Shown: positions 32,144 through 42,034 of the stretch, piece by piece
How positions within the stretch are numbered: position 1 is the first letter of the stretch
Layout of the letters: every line of letters starts with the position of its first letter
NCBI GenBank assembly: GCA_903869595.1
Contig: CAIPZV010000004.1
Location: 1 to 43,471 of the forward strand
Length of the DNA stretch: 43,471 nucleotides
Origin: an uncultured beta proteobacterium
GTDB taxonomy: Bacteria > Pseudomonadota > Gammaproteobacteria > Burkholderiales > Burkholderiaceae_C
Direction: 5' to 3'
Position numbers and translations under genes: made by a program
Notes under the pieces: model-generated
What the model saw: only the letters and a program-made list of their open reading frames with translations
The model's database searches: none
What the model was told of the DNA's origin: nothing

Positions 32144-33922
32144 CTAAATACCACCGCCCGATAAAAGCAGCGCCGGATTGTCCGAGGCCATCACACGCTG
32201 CGCCCAAGGCGCCAGGCGCTTGGCGTCTGCACGCAGTATTTCTTGCTTGACCGCCAGTATCTGCGCCGGGTGCATAGAAAAGCTGCGCAGTCCCATGCCC
32301 AGCAGCAGGCGGGTGAGGCTGACATCGCCCGCCATTTCGCCGCACACGCTTACCTCTTTACCTTGCTTGTGGCCTTCAGCAATGGTGGCCGCGACCAATT
32401 GCAAGATGGCGGGGTGCAGCGGGTCGTACAAATGGGCAACCGATTCATCTGCACGGTCAATCGCCAGGGTGTACTGAATCAGGTCGTTGGTACCGATGGA
32501 CAAAAAGTCAAAATATTTCAAAAACAGTGGCAGGGTCAAAGCTGCGGCCGGTATTTCAATCATGGCACCCACTTTTATCGGACCATAGGCCAGACCGCGC
32601 TTGTCCAACTGCTTGCGCGCAGTTTCGATATGCGCAAAGGTTTGCTTGATCTCCGAGGCGTGCGCCAGCATGGGTATCAGCAAATGCACCTGCCCAAACG
32701 CAGCGGCGCGCAAGATGGCGCGCAACTGGGTTAGAAACATCGCCGGGTCGGCCAGGCTCCAGCGGATGGCGCGCAAGCCCAGCGCGGGGTTGAGGTGTGC
32801 TGCGTCATGGGTGCTGGCATCGAGCGGTTTGTCGGCGCCCACATCGACCGTGCGTATGGTGACGGGCAGCCCGTGCATATCCTGCACCGCGCGTTGGTAA
32901 GCGACAAATTGCTCTTCCTCGTCTGGCAAATTACCGCGCCGCCCCATGAACAAAAATTCGCTGCGAAAAAGGCCTACACCCAGCGCCCCGGCCTTAAGCG
33001 CCACTTGCGCGTCTTCGGGCCTTTCGATATTGGCTAGTAACTGGATTTTTTCACCATCAAGCGTCACAGCGGGGGTATTGAGCAGGCGCGAGAGGCGGCC
33101 ACGCTCCAGTTCCAACTGGCGTTTTTTGAAGCTGTATTCGGCCAGGATGATGGGCGAGGGATCGACAATAACCACGCCAGCATCGCCGTCAATAATGATC
33201 CAGTCATCCTGGCGCACCAACTGGCTGCAAGTGCGCGCACCGACCACTGCCGGAATGTCCATACTGCGCGCCACAATGGCCGTGTGCGAGGTCTTGCCGC
33301 CGACATCGGTGATGAAACCGGCGAACACGCTTTGCTTGAATTGCAGCATGTCGGCAGGCGACAAATCATGTGCCACCAAAACCAAGGGCACATCCACCGT
33401 GTCATCGAGCAACAAGTCGTGTGCCGGGTTTTTCGGGGTGCTGCGCGGCGACACCGCGACGGGGTTGGCCACGCCGCGCATAGCGCGCAATATGCGCTCT
33501 ACGATTTGCTCCAAGTCCCCCTTGCGTTCACGCAAATACGGGTCTTCCATCTCGTCGAAATTACGCGAAACAACGTCCAACTGCGCGGTCAGCGCCCATT
33601 CGGCGTTGTACAAGCGCTCCACAATCCAACGCTTAATTCCCGCTTCCAACTCGGTGTCTTGCAAGAGCATTAAATGCACATCGAGCAAAGCGCCCAATTC
33701 TTGGGGCGCGTCTTTGGGGCTCATCTGCGAAATACTCAATTGCAGGCGCTGCAACTCCTCCACCACCTGGTTGCGTGCCGCGCGTACCCGCTTGATTTCC
33801 GCCTCCACGTCGGTTTGGCGTATGAAGTAATGCGCAACGTCCATGCGGCTGGAAGCCACCAGCACCGCCCTGCCAATGGCCACACCGCGTGATACGGCCA
33901 ATCCGTGGATGGAGAAAGTCAT
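32144..33922 (-). CDS. ptsI: PTS enzyme I (phosphoenolpyruvate-protein phosphotransferase)
   Basis: Enzyme I takes phosphate from PEP and gives it to HPr in the cytoplasm. The 592-aa protein is full length. The phospho-histidine is H213 in GGKTSHTAIVARSM. The PEP-binding domain has LFRSEFLFMGR and GTNDLIQYTLAIDRAD, and the active cysteine is C527 in CGEMAGD. It is the last gene of the EIIA-HPr-EI set, starting 20 bases after ptsH. No sugar-specific EIIB or EIIC is encoded nearby, so a regulatory role is likely. Confidence 0.97.
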   Translation of the reverse strand: MTFSIHGLAVSRGVAIGRAVLVASSRMDVAHYFIRQTDVEAEIKRVRAARNQVVEELQRLQLSISQMSPKDAPQELGALLDVHLMLLQDTELEAGIKRWIVERLYNAEWALTAQLDVVSRNFDEMEDPYLRERKGDLEQIVERILRAMRGVANPVAVSPRSTPKNPAHDLLLDDTVDVPLVLVAHDLSPADMLQFKQSVFAGFITDVGGKTSHTAIVARSMDIPAVVGARTCSQLVRQDDWIIIDGDAGVVIVDPSPIILAEYSFKKRQLELERGRLSRLLNTPAVTLDGEKIQLLANIERPEDAQVALKAGALGVGLFRSEFLFMGRRGNLPDEEEQFVAYQRAVQDMHGLPVTIRTVDVGADKPLDASTHDAAHLNPALGLRAIRWSLADPAMFLTQLRAILRAAAFGQVHLLIPMLAHASEIKQTFAHIETARKQLDKRGLAYGPIKVGAMIEIPAAALTLPLFLKYFDFLSIGTNDLIQYTLAIDRADESVAHLYDPLHPAILQLVAATIAEGHKQGKEVSVCGEMAGDVSLTRLLLGMGLRSFSMHPAQILAVKQEILRADAKRLAPWAQRVMASDNPALLLSGGGI

Positions 33923-33942
33923 GTTCGCAAGGCCTGGGCCGC

Positions 33943-34212
33943 TTATTGGCCTTCGCCAAAACGATCGGCCAGCAAGGCCAGCAGTGCGTCCATGGCCTCT
34001 TGCGCCTGCTCGCCTTCGGTTTCTATGCTGATCTCGGAGCCCAGCCCGGCGGCGAGCATCATTACGCCCATGATGCTTTTGGCGTTCACGCGGCGCTCGC
34101 CTTTGCTGATCCAGATTTCACAGGGAAAGCTGCCGGCCAGTTTGGTCAGCTTGGCTGACGCACGGGCATGCAAGCCCAGTTTGTTGCTAATAGTGGCGGT
34201 AACTTGAATCAT
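33943..34212 (-). CDS. ptsH: Phosphocarrier protein HPr
   Basis: HPr carries phosphate from enzyme I to EIIA. At 89 aa it has the active-site H15 and R17 in GLHARASAK. The regulatory serine S46 in NAKSIMGVM is the residue phosphorylated by HPr kinase. Its presence fits an HprK-regulated PTS, as is usual in betaproteobacteria, though no hprK is in the window. It lies 3 bases after the EIIA stop. Confidence 0.97.
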   Translation of the reverse strand: MIQVTATISNKLGLHARASAKLTKLAGSFPCEIWISKGERRVNAKSIMGVMMLAAGLGSEISIETEGEQAQEAMDALLALLADRFGEGQ

Positions 34213-34215
34213 GGC

Positions 34216-34626
34216 TCAGGCCGGTTGGGTGAGTGGGGGCGAAGGGGCGACTTCTACGATGCATTGCGTCCCGCCGGCAAGCGCACGCGCCAGCAATGCG
34301 TCCATGGACTCATGGCGGTAATTCACAGTGCGCAGCAGCATGGGTAAATTTACCCCGGCGACTAATTTGCATTGCTGCCCATCGACTGCTTTTTGCGCAA
34401 TATTGCAAGGCGTGGCACCTAGGACGTCCGTCAATACCAACACCGAGTGTTCGGCGCTAGCCTGCAAGCTGGCCTGCACCCGCTGCTGCGTCGCTTCCGG
34501 CGCCTCATCGGGCAGCACGTCCACGGCGCGCAGACTATCGGCCACTTCCGGAAACACATGCAAGACGCAACTGCGCAAGGCGCTGGCAAGCGGCGCATGG
34601 GCGATGATCAAAATATCGATGGGCAT
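34216..34626 (-). CDS. PTS mannose-family EIIA component
   Basis: This 136-aa cytoplasmic protein is of the EIIA(Man) type, with active-site H10 in LIIAHAPLA and the family motif LVLTDVLGATPCN. It accepts phosphate from HPr. With no EIIB, EIIC or EIID in the window it probably serves as a regulatory endpoint, as in other betaproteobacterial EIIA-HPr-EI operons. First gene of the operon; the preceding 112 bases should hold the promoter. Confidence 0.92.
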   Translation of the reverse strand: MPIDILIIAHAPLASALRSCVLHVFPEVADSLRAVDVLPDEAPEATQQRVQASLQASAEHSVLVLTDVLGATPCNIAQKAVDGQQCKLVAGVNLPMLLRTVNYRHESMDALLARALAGGTQCIVEVAPSPPLTQPA

Positions 34627-34738
34627 GAAATCGTGTCGGAATTGTCACCCGATTATGCGTGTTCCCGATGCAACCGCATGGGGAGCATGCGCCTCGCAAA
34701 GGGCATTTAAGCCGCACCTGCGGCAAGTGCGTCTGCGA

Positions 34739-35338
34739 CTATTGCCATTGCATGGCACTGAAAAACGGCTCCTCCATCTCGGCGCGGATTGCGGGCGCAT
34801 ACAAGGCCCAATGGTAAATATCGCGGTCGCGCTGCACCCAGACCCAGCGCGCTTGCACTGCTTGTCCACGCGGGTTGGTCCCGCTGGCCTGGTACACCGT
34901 CAGCGCCGGTCGCGCACCAAGCGCTGCTAATGGGCTTGCCACCGGCGCTGCGGTGGCGCGCATGGTCTGCAAAGCTTGGTCACGCCAGGCATCGATAAGC
35001 GGCTGGGCTTGAGCACCCTGCGCAAGTCGAAGGTGGCTAATGGCATACAGGCCGCCATCCGCTTCGCAACCAGCCATCGAAAGGGTCAAGTCCAGGCTGG
35101 CTAACTGCACTGGGCGCTGCGCCTGGTCGGGTTTGCAAGGCAAAGTGGCCTGCACGCCTTGCAGCGTCACACTGCGCCAATTGAGCGCCGGGCTGCAAGC
35201 GCACAGCAACAGGCACAACGCCAGCACTCGGATGGCACTTGCGCGCCCACGAGCCGGGATTTCCGATAGGCTGCTTTTGATTGGCAACCTTGCTATCGAC
35301 AAAGTATTAGGTACTCGCTTATTGCCTGAAATTGTCAT
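34739..35338 (-). CDS. Hypothetical lipoprotein
   Basis: I do not recognise this family. The product (199 aa from ATG 35338) has a hydrophobic run VLALCLLLCAC ending in a lipobox-like Cys, then a soluble domain of about 145 residues with cysteines in LPCKPDQ and AGCEADGG and a C-terminal IYHWALYAP. The stretch before the signal is long, and the start overlaps the end of the cytochrome c' gene by 20 bases, so a later non-ATG start such as TTG 35299 is possible. Probably cotranscribed with the cytochrome gene. Confidence 0.65.
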   Translation of the reverse strand: MTISGNKRVPNTLSIARLPIKSSLSEIPARGRASAIRVLALCLLLCACSPALNWRSVTLQGVQATLPCKPDQAQRPVQLASLDLTLSMAGCEADGGLYAISHLRLAQGAQAQPLIDAWRDQALQTMRATAAPVASPLAALGARPALTVYQASGTNPRGQAVQARWVWVQRDRDIYHWALYAPAIRAEMEEPFFSAMQWQ

Positions 35339-35786
35339 GGCAGTTTTTGCAAGTGCCCGCCACGCTGGACACTGCAGGCTTGAGGGCATCGAGCGTGCCC
35401 ACACGCGCTGCTACGTTGAGCTTAGTCATTTCGGCCTGCATCTTCTCTGCCGCTTCGGCAAAACGGGCCTTGTCCGACCAAATCTCGGGTTTGGCCTTGG
35501 TTTCGCCCTTATCGCTGCCTTCCGGAAACGCAGCCCAGGGCAGTTTTGCCATGGATTCGGCGATCGCCGCGTTTTCAGCGGCGGCTTTGGCATCGTAGGG
35601 GACGCGTCCGCCAGCCATCGCAGCGACGCGGCTGAAATGGGCGCCCATCACGGTGAGCGCGCCTTTGCGGTATTTGATGGCATCCTCGGGTTTGGCAAAT
35701 TGGGCGTGCGCGGACATGGACAGTGTGCTCATGCCCAGCAGAAGGGCGGCGGCATAGCAGGCGGGTGATGATGGTTTGTGCTTCAT
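35319..35786 (-). CDS. Cytochrome c' (c-prime)
   Basis: Cytochromes c' are periplasmic four-helix-bundle haem proteins linked to NO binding and stress protection. The 155-aa product has a signal peptide ending at AHA-Q (residue 28) and a C-terminal C146-K-N-C149-H150 haem site, the family's typical position. The helical spacing fits PF01322. ATG 35786 begins the signal peptide. It is divergent from a cytochrome b561 gene, a common partner. Confidence 0.92.
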   Translation of the reverse strand: MKHKPSSPACYAAALLLGMSTLSMSAHAQFAKPEDAIKYRKGALTVMGAHFSRVAAMAGGRVPYDAKAAAENAAIAESMAKLPWAAFPEGSDKGETKAKPEIWSDKARFAEAAEKMQAEMTKLNVAARVGTLDALKPAVSSVAGTCKNCHDNFRQ

Positions 35787-35992
35787 GAATGGTTCCAATG
35801 CTTGAGTTCTTGCGCCTGTACAAATGGCACACTGGGTGGCACATAGAGTGACACCCAAGGTATTTTGCCGTCGAAAATTCGGCGCGTGCAGTTAGGGGCT
35901 TTACCCTTGGCCTGGCCCAGCAAGTCGCCGGCCCGCCGTTTATGGCTAGACTCGGGCTTTAACCCTTGGTCAGCTTCGTAGGAGCGGAAAAT

Positions 35993-36661
35993 TTGTTTTC
36001 GGTTCGGGTCTGGGATTTGCCAACGCGTCTGTGCCATGGGGCACTGGCCCTGCTTTTTTTCGCGCTGGTGCTCAGCGGACAAATAGGGGGCGATCTCATG
36101 GTCTGGCATATGCGCTGCGGGTACGCCATGCTGAGCTTGGTGATCTGGCGCATCCTCTGGGGCTTTATCGGCGGCTATTGGTCACGCTTTTCCAGCTTTA
36201 TGTCTACGCCGCGGCAAGCCTGGCAATTCGCGCGGCGGTCCTTGGCGCAGACTGCGCGCCTTGCGGGGCATAACCCTTTGGGCGCTTGGTCGGTTCTAGC
36301 GATGTTGTGCTGCCTGGGCCTGCAAGCGGTGGCCGGCTTATTCAGCGATGACCAGATTTCCACCAGCGGCCCACTTACCGCCCTGGTCAGCGAGGCCTGG
36401 GTCGAGCGGGCTACGCAATGGCATACCGGGCCGGGCAAATGGGCGCTGATTGCTTTGGTTGTATTGCATCTGGGCAGTATTTATTGGTACCAACGAATAC
36501 GCAAGATTGAATTGCTCAAGCCTATGCTGACCGGGGACCAGGTACTCGAAAAAGCGGCGCAGGACAGCAAGGACAGCACGGCTTCGCGCTTGCTGGCTGC
36601 CATGCTCTTTTTGCTCTGCGCCTTGGCGGTGGGCTTGATAGTTACAAGCAGCGCGCCTTGA
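35993..36661 (+). CDS. Cytochrome b561 domain protein
   Basis: This is a di-haem inner-membrane electron carrier of 222 aa. The N-terminal pattern VRVWDLPTRLCHGALAL with H15 is typical, and further histidines in VWHMRCGY, QWHTGPGKW and VLHLG supply the other ligands. Four core membrane segments plus a C-terminal one (about 197-218) are visible. I chose TTG 35993 because GGAG (35981-35984) lies 8 bases upstream and the family pattern follows at once; no ATG is suitable. It may pass electrons to periplasmic cytochromes such as the divergent cytochrome c'. The stop overlaps the GNAT start (TTGA). Confidence 0.9.
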   Translation: MFSVRVWDLPTRLCHGALALLFFALVLSGQIGGDLMVWHMRCGYAMLSLVIWRILWGFIGGYWSRFSSFMSTPRQAWQFARRSLAQTARLAGHNPLGAWSVLAMLCCLGLQAVAGLFSDDQISTSGPLTALVSEAWVERATQWHTGPGKWALIALVVLHLGSIYWYQRIRKIELLKPMLTGDQVLEKAAQDSKDSTASRLLAAMLFLLCALAVGLIVTSSAP

Positions 36662-37167
36662 TCACTTTTCCATCAGGGCCCAATCCACCACCTGTGCAGC
36701 TTTGCGTGCCTGATTCGCCGCGGATGCTGGACGCAACGCGGCTGATCTTCCAAGAATATGCCGGCTCGTTGACGGTAGCCGAGTGCTTCACCGATTTTGA
36801 AGAGGAATTGAATACGCTACCAGGGGACTACGCAGCGCCACGGGGGCAACTGCTGGTCGCTATGGTGGGCGACGAGGTGTTGGCCTGCTGCGCCCTGCGG
36901 CCTTTGGACAATGTGGATTACAGCAATGCCTGCGAGATACGGCGCCTGTACGTGCGCCCTTCGCAGCGCGGTTTAGGGCTGGGCCGACGGCTCACCGAAG
37001 CGCAAATGGATTTTGCACGTATGCAGGGCTATAGCTGCATGCTGCTTGATACGCTGAGCGACATGGAGGCTGCGCGCGCGCTGTACGAAGACCTGGGATT
37101 TGAAGAAATTCCGCCCTACTACTTCAACCCGATAGCGGGAGCCCACTATCTGAAAGTAGAACTCTAG
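36658..37167 (+). CDS. GNAT family N-acetyltransferase
   Basis: This 169-aa acetyl-CoA-dependent acetyltransferase has the motif A segment RRLYVRPSQRGLGLGRRL, whose QRGLGLG loop binds the pyrophosphate of CoA. Motif B AARALYEDLGF follows. The target is not known. It starts with TTG inside the stop of the b561 gene (TTGA overlap), so translation is coupled. A perfect hairpin overlaps the stop. Confidence 0.87.
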   Translation: MITFPSGPNPPPVQLCVPDSPRMLDATRLIFQEYAGSLTVAECFTDFEEELNTLPGDYAAPRGQLLVAMVGDEVLACCALRPLDNVDYSNACEIRRLYVRPSQRGLGLGRRLTEAQMDFARMQGYSCMLLDTLSDMEAARALYEDLGFEEIPPYYFNPIAGAHYLKVEL

Positions 37168-37186
37168 GCAGCGCAGCTGCCTAGAG
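37162..37186. terminator. Bidirectional hairpin between GNAT and peroxiredoxin genes
   Basis: CTCTAGGCAGC (37162-37172) and GCTGCCTAGAG (37176-37186) are perfect complements with a GCA loop, at the meeting point of convergent genes. There is no T-run on either side. Confidence 0.6.
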
Positions 37187-37206
37187 TAGCCAGTCAGAGC
37201 GGGTAA

Positions 37207-37713
37207 TTAGGCCTTGGCCTGCGCCAGCAAAGTGCCTGCGTCGCTGACTTCGAATTTGCCAGGGCCTTCGACGTTGAGTGTCGCGACCTTGCCGTCTTTC
37301 ACCAGCATGGAGTAACGGTTGCTGCGAACACCCATACCACGGGTGGTCAGGTCCAAGATCAGTCCGGTGGCTTTGGCGAAGTCACCGCTGCCGTCGCCCA
37401 ACATGCGCACCTTGGTGCCGGTCTTTTGCTCGCGCGCCCAGGCGCCCATAACGAAAGCGTCGTTTACGCTGAGGCACCAAATTTCATCCACGCCAGCGGC
37501 TTTGAAGTGCTCGTAATGCTCTACGAATCCGGGCACGTGCTTGGCCGAGCAAGTCGGCGTGAATGCGCCGGGCAGTGCGAACAAGGCGATAGTTTTACCG
37601 GCGCTGGCTTTGGCCACATCGACGGCATTGGGGCCAATGCTGCAACCTTCCGCCTCGACTTCGTGGTATTCCATTAGGGTGGTCGCGGGAAGGGTGTCTC
37701 CAACTTGAATCAT
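37207..37713 (-). CDS. Peroxiredoxin (Prx5 type)
   Basis: This thiol peroxidase reduces hydrogen peroxide and alkyl peroxides in the cytoplasm. The 168-aa protein has peroxidatic C55 in PGAFTPTCSAKHVPG, the Prx5 motif. Further cysteines are C24 and C80, either of which could resolve the sulfenic acid. No glutaredoxin domain is fused. A good Shine-Dalgarno (AAGGAG) precedes ATG 37713. A terminator separates it from the ribosomal operon upstream. Confidence 0.94.
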   Translation of the reverse strand: MIQVGDTLPATTLMEYHEVEAEGCSIGPNAVDVAKASAGKTIALFALPGAFTPTCSAKHVPGFVEHYEHFKAAGVDEIWCLSVNDAFVMGAWAREQKTGTKVRMLGDGSGDFAKATGLILDLTTRGMGVRSNRYSMLVKDGKVATLNVEGPGKFEVSDAGTLLAQAKA

Positions 37714-37731
37714 GGGTGCTCCTTAAGTTAC

Positions 37732-37766
37732 AAAAAAGAAAACGGCCCGCGTATTGTGGGCCGTTT
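37732..37766 (-). terminator. Terminator of the S10 ribosomal operon
   Basis: AAACGGCCC (37740-37748) and GGGCCGTTT (37758-37766) form a perfect stem with a 9-nt loop. On the minus strand TTCTTTTTTG follows. It lies 33 bases after the rpsQ stop and ends the operon before the peroxiredoxin gene. Confidence 0.9.
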
Positions 37767-37798
37767 GCCGGTTTCGTGCAGCGCGAGGCTGCAAAAAC

Positions 37799-38068
37799 TT
37801 ATACCGCTGCGGCTTTTTCCACCAAGCGGGTAGCTACCCAGTTCTTGGTTTTGGAAATCGGACGGCTTTCGGTGATTTCGATCATGTCACCCATTTTGAA
37901 CTCGCCCTTTTCGTCATGGGCGTGGTACTTGCTGGATTTACCGACGATCTTGCCGTAAAGCGCGTGCTTCACGCGACGCTCGATCAGCACCGTCACGGTC
38001 TTGGTCCGCTTGTCGCTTACTACCTTGCCAATCAAGGTGCGCTTGAGGGATTGTTTAGCTTCCGTCAT
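37799..38068 (-). CDS. rpsQ: Ribosomal protein S17
   Basis: S17 is a primary 16S rRNA-binding protein of the small subunit. The 89-aa product shows the family blocks [20 protein letters not shown] and [16 protein letters not shown] chose ATG 38068, preceded by AAGGAG; the longer frame is junk. It is the last gene of the operon and is followed by a strong terminator, so rplN and the spc genes are not directly downstream here. Confidence 0.98.
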   Translation of the reverse strand: MTEAKQSLKRTLIGKVVSDKRTKTVTVLIERRVKHALYGKIVGKSSKYHAHDEKGEFKMGDMIEITESRPISKTKNWVATRLVEKAAAV

Positions 38069-38078
38069 GGCGTGCTCC

Positions 38079-38285
38079 TTATGTGGCAGATGATTCAGCG
38101 CGCTGCTTCTCGACCAGAATGGTCTTAGCACGGGCGATGGCGCGACGTGCTGTGGGCAGCGTTGCGGTATTGGTGATTTGTTGCGTTGCCTTTTGCATGC
38201 GCAGACCAAAGTGAGCGCGTTGCAGCTCTTTGATCTCCGTTTGCAGGCCGGCAATGTCTTTTTTGCGCAGTTCAGTCGATTTCAT
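38079..38285 (-). CDS. rpmC: Ribosomal protein L29
   Basis: L29 is a small two-helix protein at the peptide exit of the large subunit. The 68-aa product begins [10 protein letters not shown] and has the coiled helix pair with LRMQKATQQ. Standard size and position between rplP and rpsQ. Confidence 0.97.
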   Translation of the reverse strand: MKSTELRKKDIAGLQTEIKELQRAHFGLRMQKATQQITNTATLPTARRAIARAKTILVEKQRAESSAT

Positions 38286-38299
38286 AGTCTTGCTCCTGA

Positions 38300-38716
38300 T
38301 TACTGGCCGATCATGCGGCTGACAAAAGTCGTACGCAGAGGCAGTTTGGCACCAGCCAGGCGGAAAGCCTCGCGCGCCAGGGTCTCGGACACACCCAGGA
38401 TCTCGAATACGATTTTGCCGGGCTGGATTTCAGCCACGTAGTACTCGGGATTACCTTTGCCGTTACCCATACGCACCTCAGCGGGCTTTTGGGAAATCGG
38501 CTTGTCCGGGAAAACACGGATCCAGATACGGCCACCACGTTTAACGTGGCGCGAAATGGCACGGCGAGCGGCCTCGATCTGGCGGGCCGTCAGACGACCC
38601 CGATCGGTGCACTTCAGACCAAAATCACCGAATGCGACCGAGCTGCCCCGGGTAGCGATGCCGGTGTTACGGCCTTTTTGCTCTTTGCGGTATTTGCGAC
38701 GAGCGGGTTGCAACAT
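38300..38716 (-). CDS. rplP: Ribosomal protein L16
   Basis: L16 binds near the tRNA acceptor sites of the large subunit. The 138-aa product starts [16 protein letters not shown] and has the typical [20 protein letters not shown] block, whose Arg is a hydroxylation site in E. coli. Its start is 2 bases from the rpsC stop, so translation is coupled. Confidence 0.98.
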   Translation of the reverse strand: MLQPARRKYRKEQKGRNTGIATRGSSVAFGDFGLKCTDRGRLTARQIEAARRAISRHVKRGGRIWIRVFPDKPISQKPAEVRMGNGKGNPEYYVAEIQPGKIVFEILGVSETLAREAFRLAGAKLPLRTTFVSRMIGQ

Positions 38717-38718
38717 GA

Positions 38719-39618
38719 TTATTCTCCTTTGCCGTCAGCTGTTGCAGCTGGCGCGGCGACGGTGCGTACGCGCTTAACGGCGGGTTTAGGGGCTTCTACG
38801 CCACCGGCTTCAGCGGGCTTGTCGCTGCCGTCAGACGGCGCGGCATTGCTGCCCAAAGTACGGCGGGCACCACGGGGTGCGGGACGGTCAGCACCGGGAC
38901 GTCCAGGGGCGCCACGGTCATCACGACGCGGGGCACGTGGGCGGCGCTCTTCTTCTGTACGCTGCTCAGTAGCAGCAGGCAGATCATTACGGCCTAAGGT
39001 GTCGCCTTTATAGACCCAAACCTTCACGCCAATAATGCCGTAAGTGGTCTTGGCTTCGGAAACACCGTAGTCGATGTCCGCACGCAGGGTGTGCAATGGC
39101 ACGCGGCCTTCGCGGTACCACTCGGTGCGAGCAATTTCGATACCGTTCAAGCGGCCAGCCGACATGATCTTGATGCCCAGGGCACCCAGACGCATTGCGT
39201 TTTGCATGGCGCGCTTCATAGCACGGCGGAACATGATACGCTTTTCGAGCTGCTGCGTGATGCTGTCAGCGATCAACTTGGCATCGATTTCGGGCTTGCG
39301 CACTTCTTCGATGTTGACAGCCACCGGCACGCCAAGCTGCTTGCCCAGATCGCGCTTGAGGTTTTCGATGTCCTCGCCCTTTTTACCGATGACAACACCG
39401 GGGCGCGAAGAGTAAATCGTGATGCGGGCGTTCTTGGCAGGACGCTCGATGAGCACGCGCGAAACCGACGCATTTTTCAGCTTGACCTTGAGGTATTCAC
39501 GTACCTTGATGTCTTCGGCCAACATGCCGGCAAAGTCCCGATCGCTGGCGTACCAGCGCGAGGACCAGTTACGGCTCACCGACAGGCGAAAACCGGTGGG
39601 GTGGATTTTTTGTCCCAT
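38719..39618 (-). CDS. rpsC: Ribosomal protein S3 with long C-terminal tail
   Basis: S3 forms part of the mRNA entry site. Residues 1 to about 214 are a normal S3, with [13 protein letters not shown], the KH-domain GxxG-type loop and [14 protein letters not shown]. Residues 215-299 are an Arg/Pro/Ala/Gly-rich, low-complexity tail with RR, RP and GAPGRPGA repeats. The tail is much longer than in E. coli (233 aa total). Such tails occur in Comamonadaceae S3 proteins and are probably disordered. No frameshift is involved. Confidence 0.97.
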   Translation of the reverse strand: MGQKIHPTGFRLSVSRNWSSRWYASDRDFAGMLAEDIKVREYLKVKLKNASVSRVLIERPAKNARITIYSSRPGVVIGKKGEDIENLKRDLGKQLGVPVAVNIEEVRKPEIDAKLIADSITQQLEKRIMFRRAMKRAMQNAMRLGALGIKIMSAGRLNGIEIARTEWYREGRVPLHTLRADIDYGVSEAKTTYGIIGVKVWVYKGDTLGRNDLPAATEQRTEEERRPRAPRRDDRGAPGRPGADRPAPRGARRTLGSNAAPSDGSDKPAEAGGVEAPKPAVKRVRTVAAPAATADGKGE

Positions 39619-39634
39619 ATTTTCCAGGCCTTTA

Positions 39635-39964
39635 TCAGTTACCGACCGTCACGTACACATGGCACGTGGGCTTGCGGATTTGGTTGCCGCGACCTTTGGC
39701 GCGGGCGGTAAAGCGACGCAGCGATGCACCTTGCTCGACGTAAATGGTTTTCACCTTCAGTTCGTCGATATCTGCACCGTCGTTGTGTTCTGCGTTGGCA
39801 ATGGCGGACTCCAGCACTTTTTTAATGATGCCAGCCGCTTTTTTCTGCGTAAAGGTCAGGATGTTGAGCGCCTGGTCCACTTTTTTGCCACGGATCAGAT
39901 CCGCGACCAGACGGCCTTTGTCCACTGACAAACGCACGCCGCGAAGGGTTGCACGAGTTTCCAT
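39635..39964 (-). CDS. rplV: Ribosomal protein L22
   Basis: L22 binds 23S rRNA and its long hairpin lines the exit tunnel. The 109-aa product has the family start [20 protein letters not shown] and the tunnel loop with [13 protein letters not shown] known macrolide-resistance region lies in this loop; nothing unusual is visible. Confidence 0.98.
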   Translation of the reverse strand: METRATLRGVRLSVDKGRLVADLIRGKKVDQALNILTFTQKKAAGIIKKVLESAIANAEHNDGADIDELKVKTIYVEQGASLRRFTARAKGRGNQIRKPTCHVYVTVGN

Positions 39965-39973
39965 GGTCGCCTC

Positions 39974-40252
39974 CTATTTCTTCTGGACTTTTTTGTCCGC
40001 AGGGTGGCCCTTGAAAGTACGGGTGAGTGCGAACTCGCCCAACTTGTGGCCGACCATTTGGTCAGTGATATACACAGGCACGTGCTGCTTGCCGTTGTGC
40101 ACGGCGATGGTCAGTCCGATGAAATCGGGCAGGATCATGGAGCGGCGCGACCAGGTCTTGATAGGCTTTTTATCCTTGGTGGCCACGGCTTTTTCCGTCT
40201 TGGCGACCAGGTGGTGGTCCACAAAGGGACCTTTTTTGAGAGAACGAGTCAT
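39974..40252 (-). CDS. rpsS: Ribosomal protein S19
   Basis: S19 binds 16S rRNA in the head of the small subunit. The 92-aa product has [15 protein letters not shown] at the start and the family core [18 protein letters not shown]. Ends 10 bases before rplV. Confidence 0.98.
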   Translation of the reverse strand: MTRSLKKGPFVDHHLVAKTEKAVATKDKKPIKTWSRRSMILPDFIGLTIAVHNGKQHVPVYITDQMVGHKLGEFALTRTFKGHPADKKVQKK

Positions 40253-40263
40253 TTACCTACCCC

Positions 40264-41088
<825 letters not shown>

Positions 41089-41090
41089 GA

Positions 41091-41417
41091 TTACGCAGCC
41101 TCCCCGCCCAGGTTGAGCTCTTGTCCGGGTTTAAGCATGACATAGGCCTTGCGCACGTTGTCACGGCGGCCCATGGATTTGCCAAAACGCTTGGATTTGC
41201 CCTTGGTGTTCACTACGGTAACGCCTTGGACTTCGACTTTAAACATCAATTCCACAGCGGCCTTGATTTCATATTTGGTCGAGTCTTGCAGCACTTTGAA
41301 GGTGGCGACGTTGTTCTTCTCGGCAACCATGGTGGCTTTTTCAGACACGATGGGCGCGACAAGAACCTGCATCAAGCGGCCTTCATCAAATTTGGTGGGA
41401 TGTGAACCGTGGCTCAT
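41091..41417 (-). CDS. rplW: Ribosomal protein L23
   Basis: L23 sits at the exit tunnel and docks trigger factor and SRP. The 108-aa product has [19 protein letters not shown] and [21 protein letters not shown] 15-residue N-terminal extension precedes the usual start. I keep ATG 41417 because it overlaps the rplD stop (ATGA), a normal coupling arrangement; the inner ATG is an alternative. Confidence 0.96.
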   Translation of the reverse strand: MSHGSHPTKFDEGRLMQVLVAPIVSEKATMVAEKNNVATFKVLQDSTKYEIKAAVELMFKVEVQGVTVVNTKGKSKRFGKSMGRRDNVRKAYVMLKPGQELNLGGEAA

Positions 41418-42034
41418 GCGAACATCTCCTTGAGTTGGTCCATGGCAGCCTTGGTCACCAATACCTTGCGGTAGTGCACCAGCGACACCGGATCGGCGTA
41501 ACGGGGCTCCACTACCAGGATGTTGACCAGATTGCGCGAAGCCAGGTACAAGTTTTCGTCGACCTGGTCGGCGATCACCAGCACCGACTGCAGGTTCATC
41601 GCTTTGAAGCGCGCTGCCAGCGGTTTGGTTTTGGGCGAATCCACGGTCAGCGAATCAACGACCGCCAGGCGGCCTTCACGTGCCAGCTGCGAAAGAATCG
41701 CGGCCATGCCAGCGCGGTACATCTTTTTGTTGATTTTGTGGCTGAAGTTTTCGTCAGGCATATTCGGGAATATGCGACCGCCTCCACGCCACAGCGGCGA
41801 AGACGTCATACCGGCGCGTGCGCGGCCGGTTCCCTTTTGCTTGAATGGCTTTTTGGTCGAGTGCTTGACCTGTTCACGGTCTTTTTGGGCACGGGTACCT
41901 TGACGCGCATTCGCCTGGAAGGCGACGACGACCTGGTGCACCAAGTCTTCGTTATAGGCGCGACCGAAAACGGTTTCGGGCGCGTCGTACTTAGCGGTCG
42001 GCTGACCTTGTTCGTTGAGGAGTTCGAGCTGCAT
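41414..42034 (-). CDS. rplD: Ribosomal protein L4
   Basis: L4 lines the exit tunnel and in E. coli represses the S10 operon. The 206-aa product has [11 protein letters not shown], then [15 protein letters not shown], the tunnel loop. Start and stop overlap neighbours by 1 and 4 bases, showing coupled translation with rplC and rplW. Confidence 0.98.
   Translation of the reverse strand: MQLELLNEQGQPTAKYDAPETVFGRAYNEDLVHQVVVAFQANARQGTRAQKDREQVKHSTKKPFKQKGTGRARAGMTSSPLWRGGGRIFPNMPDENFSHKINKKMYRAGMAAILSQLAREGRLAVVDSLTVDSPKTKPLAARFKAMNLQSVLVIADQVDENLYLASRNLVNILVVEPRYADPVSLVHYRKVLVTKAAMDQLKEMFA

Noticed and set aside
38754..38970. Frameshift or sequencing error at the end of rpsC
   Set aside because: The tail is in frame and ends properly 2 bases before rplP; basic tails are known for S3 in this group.
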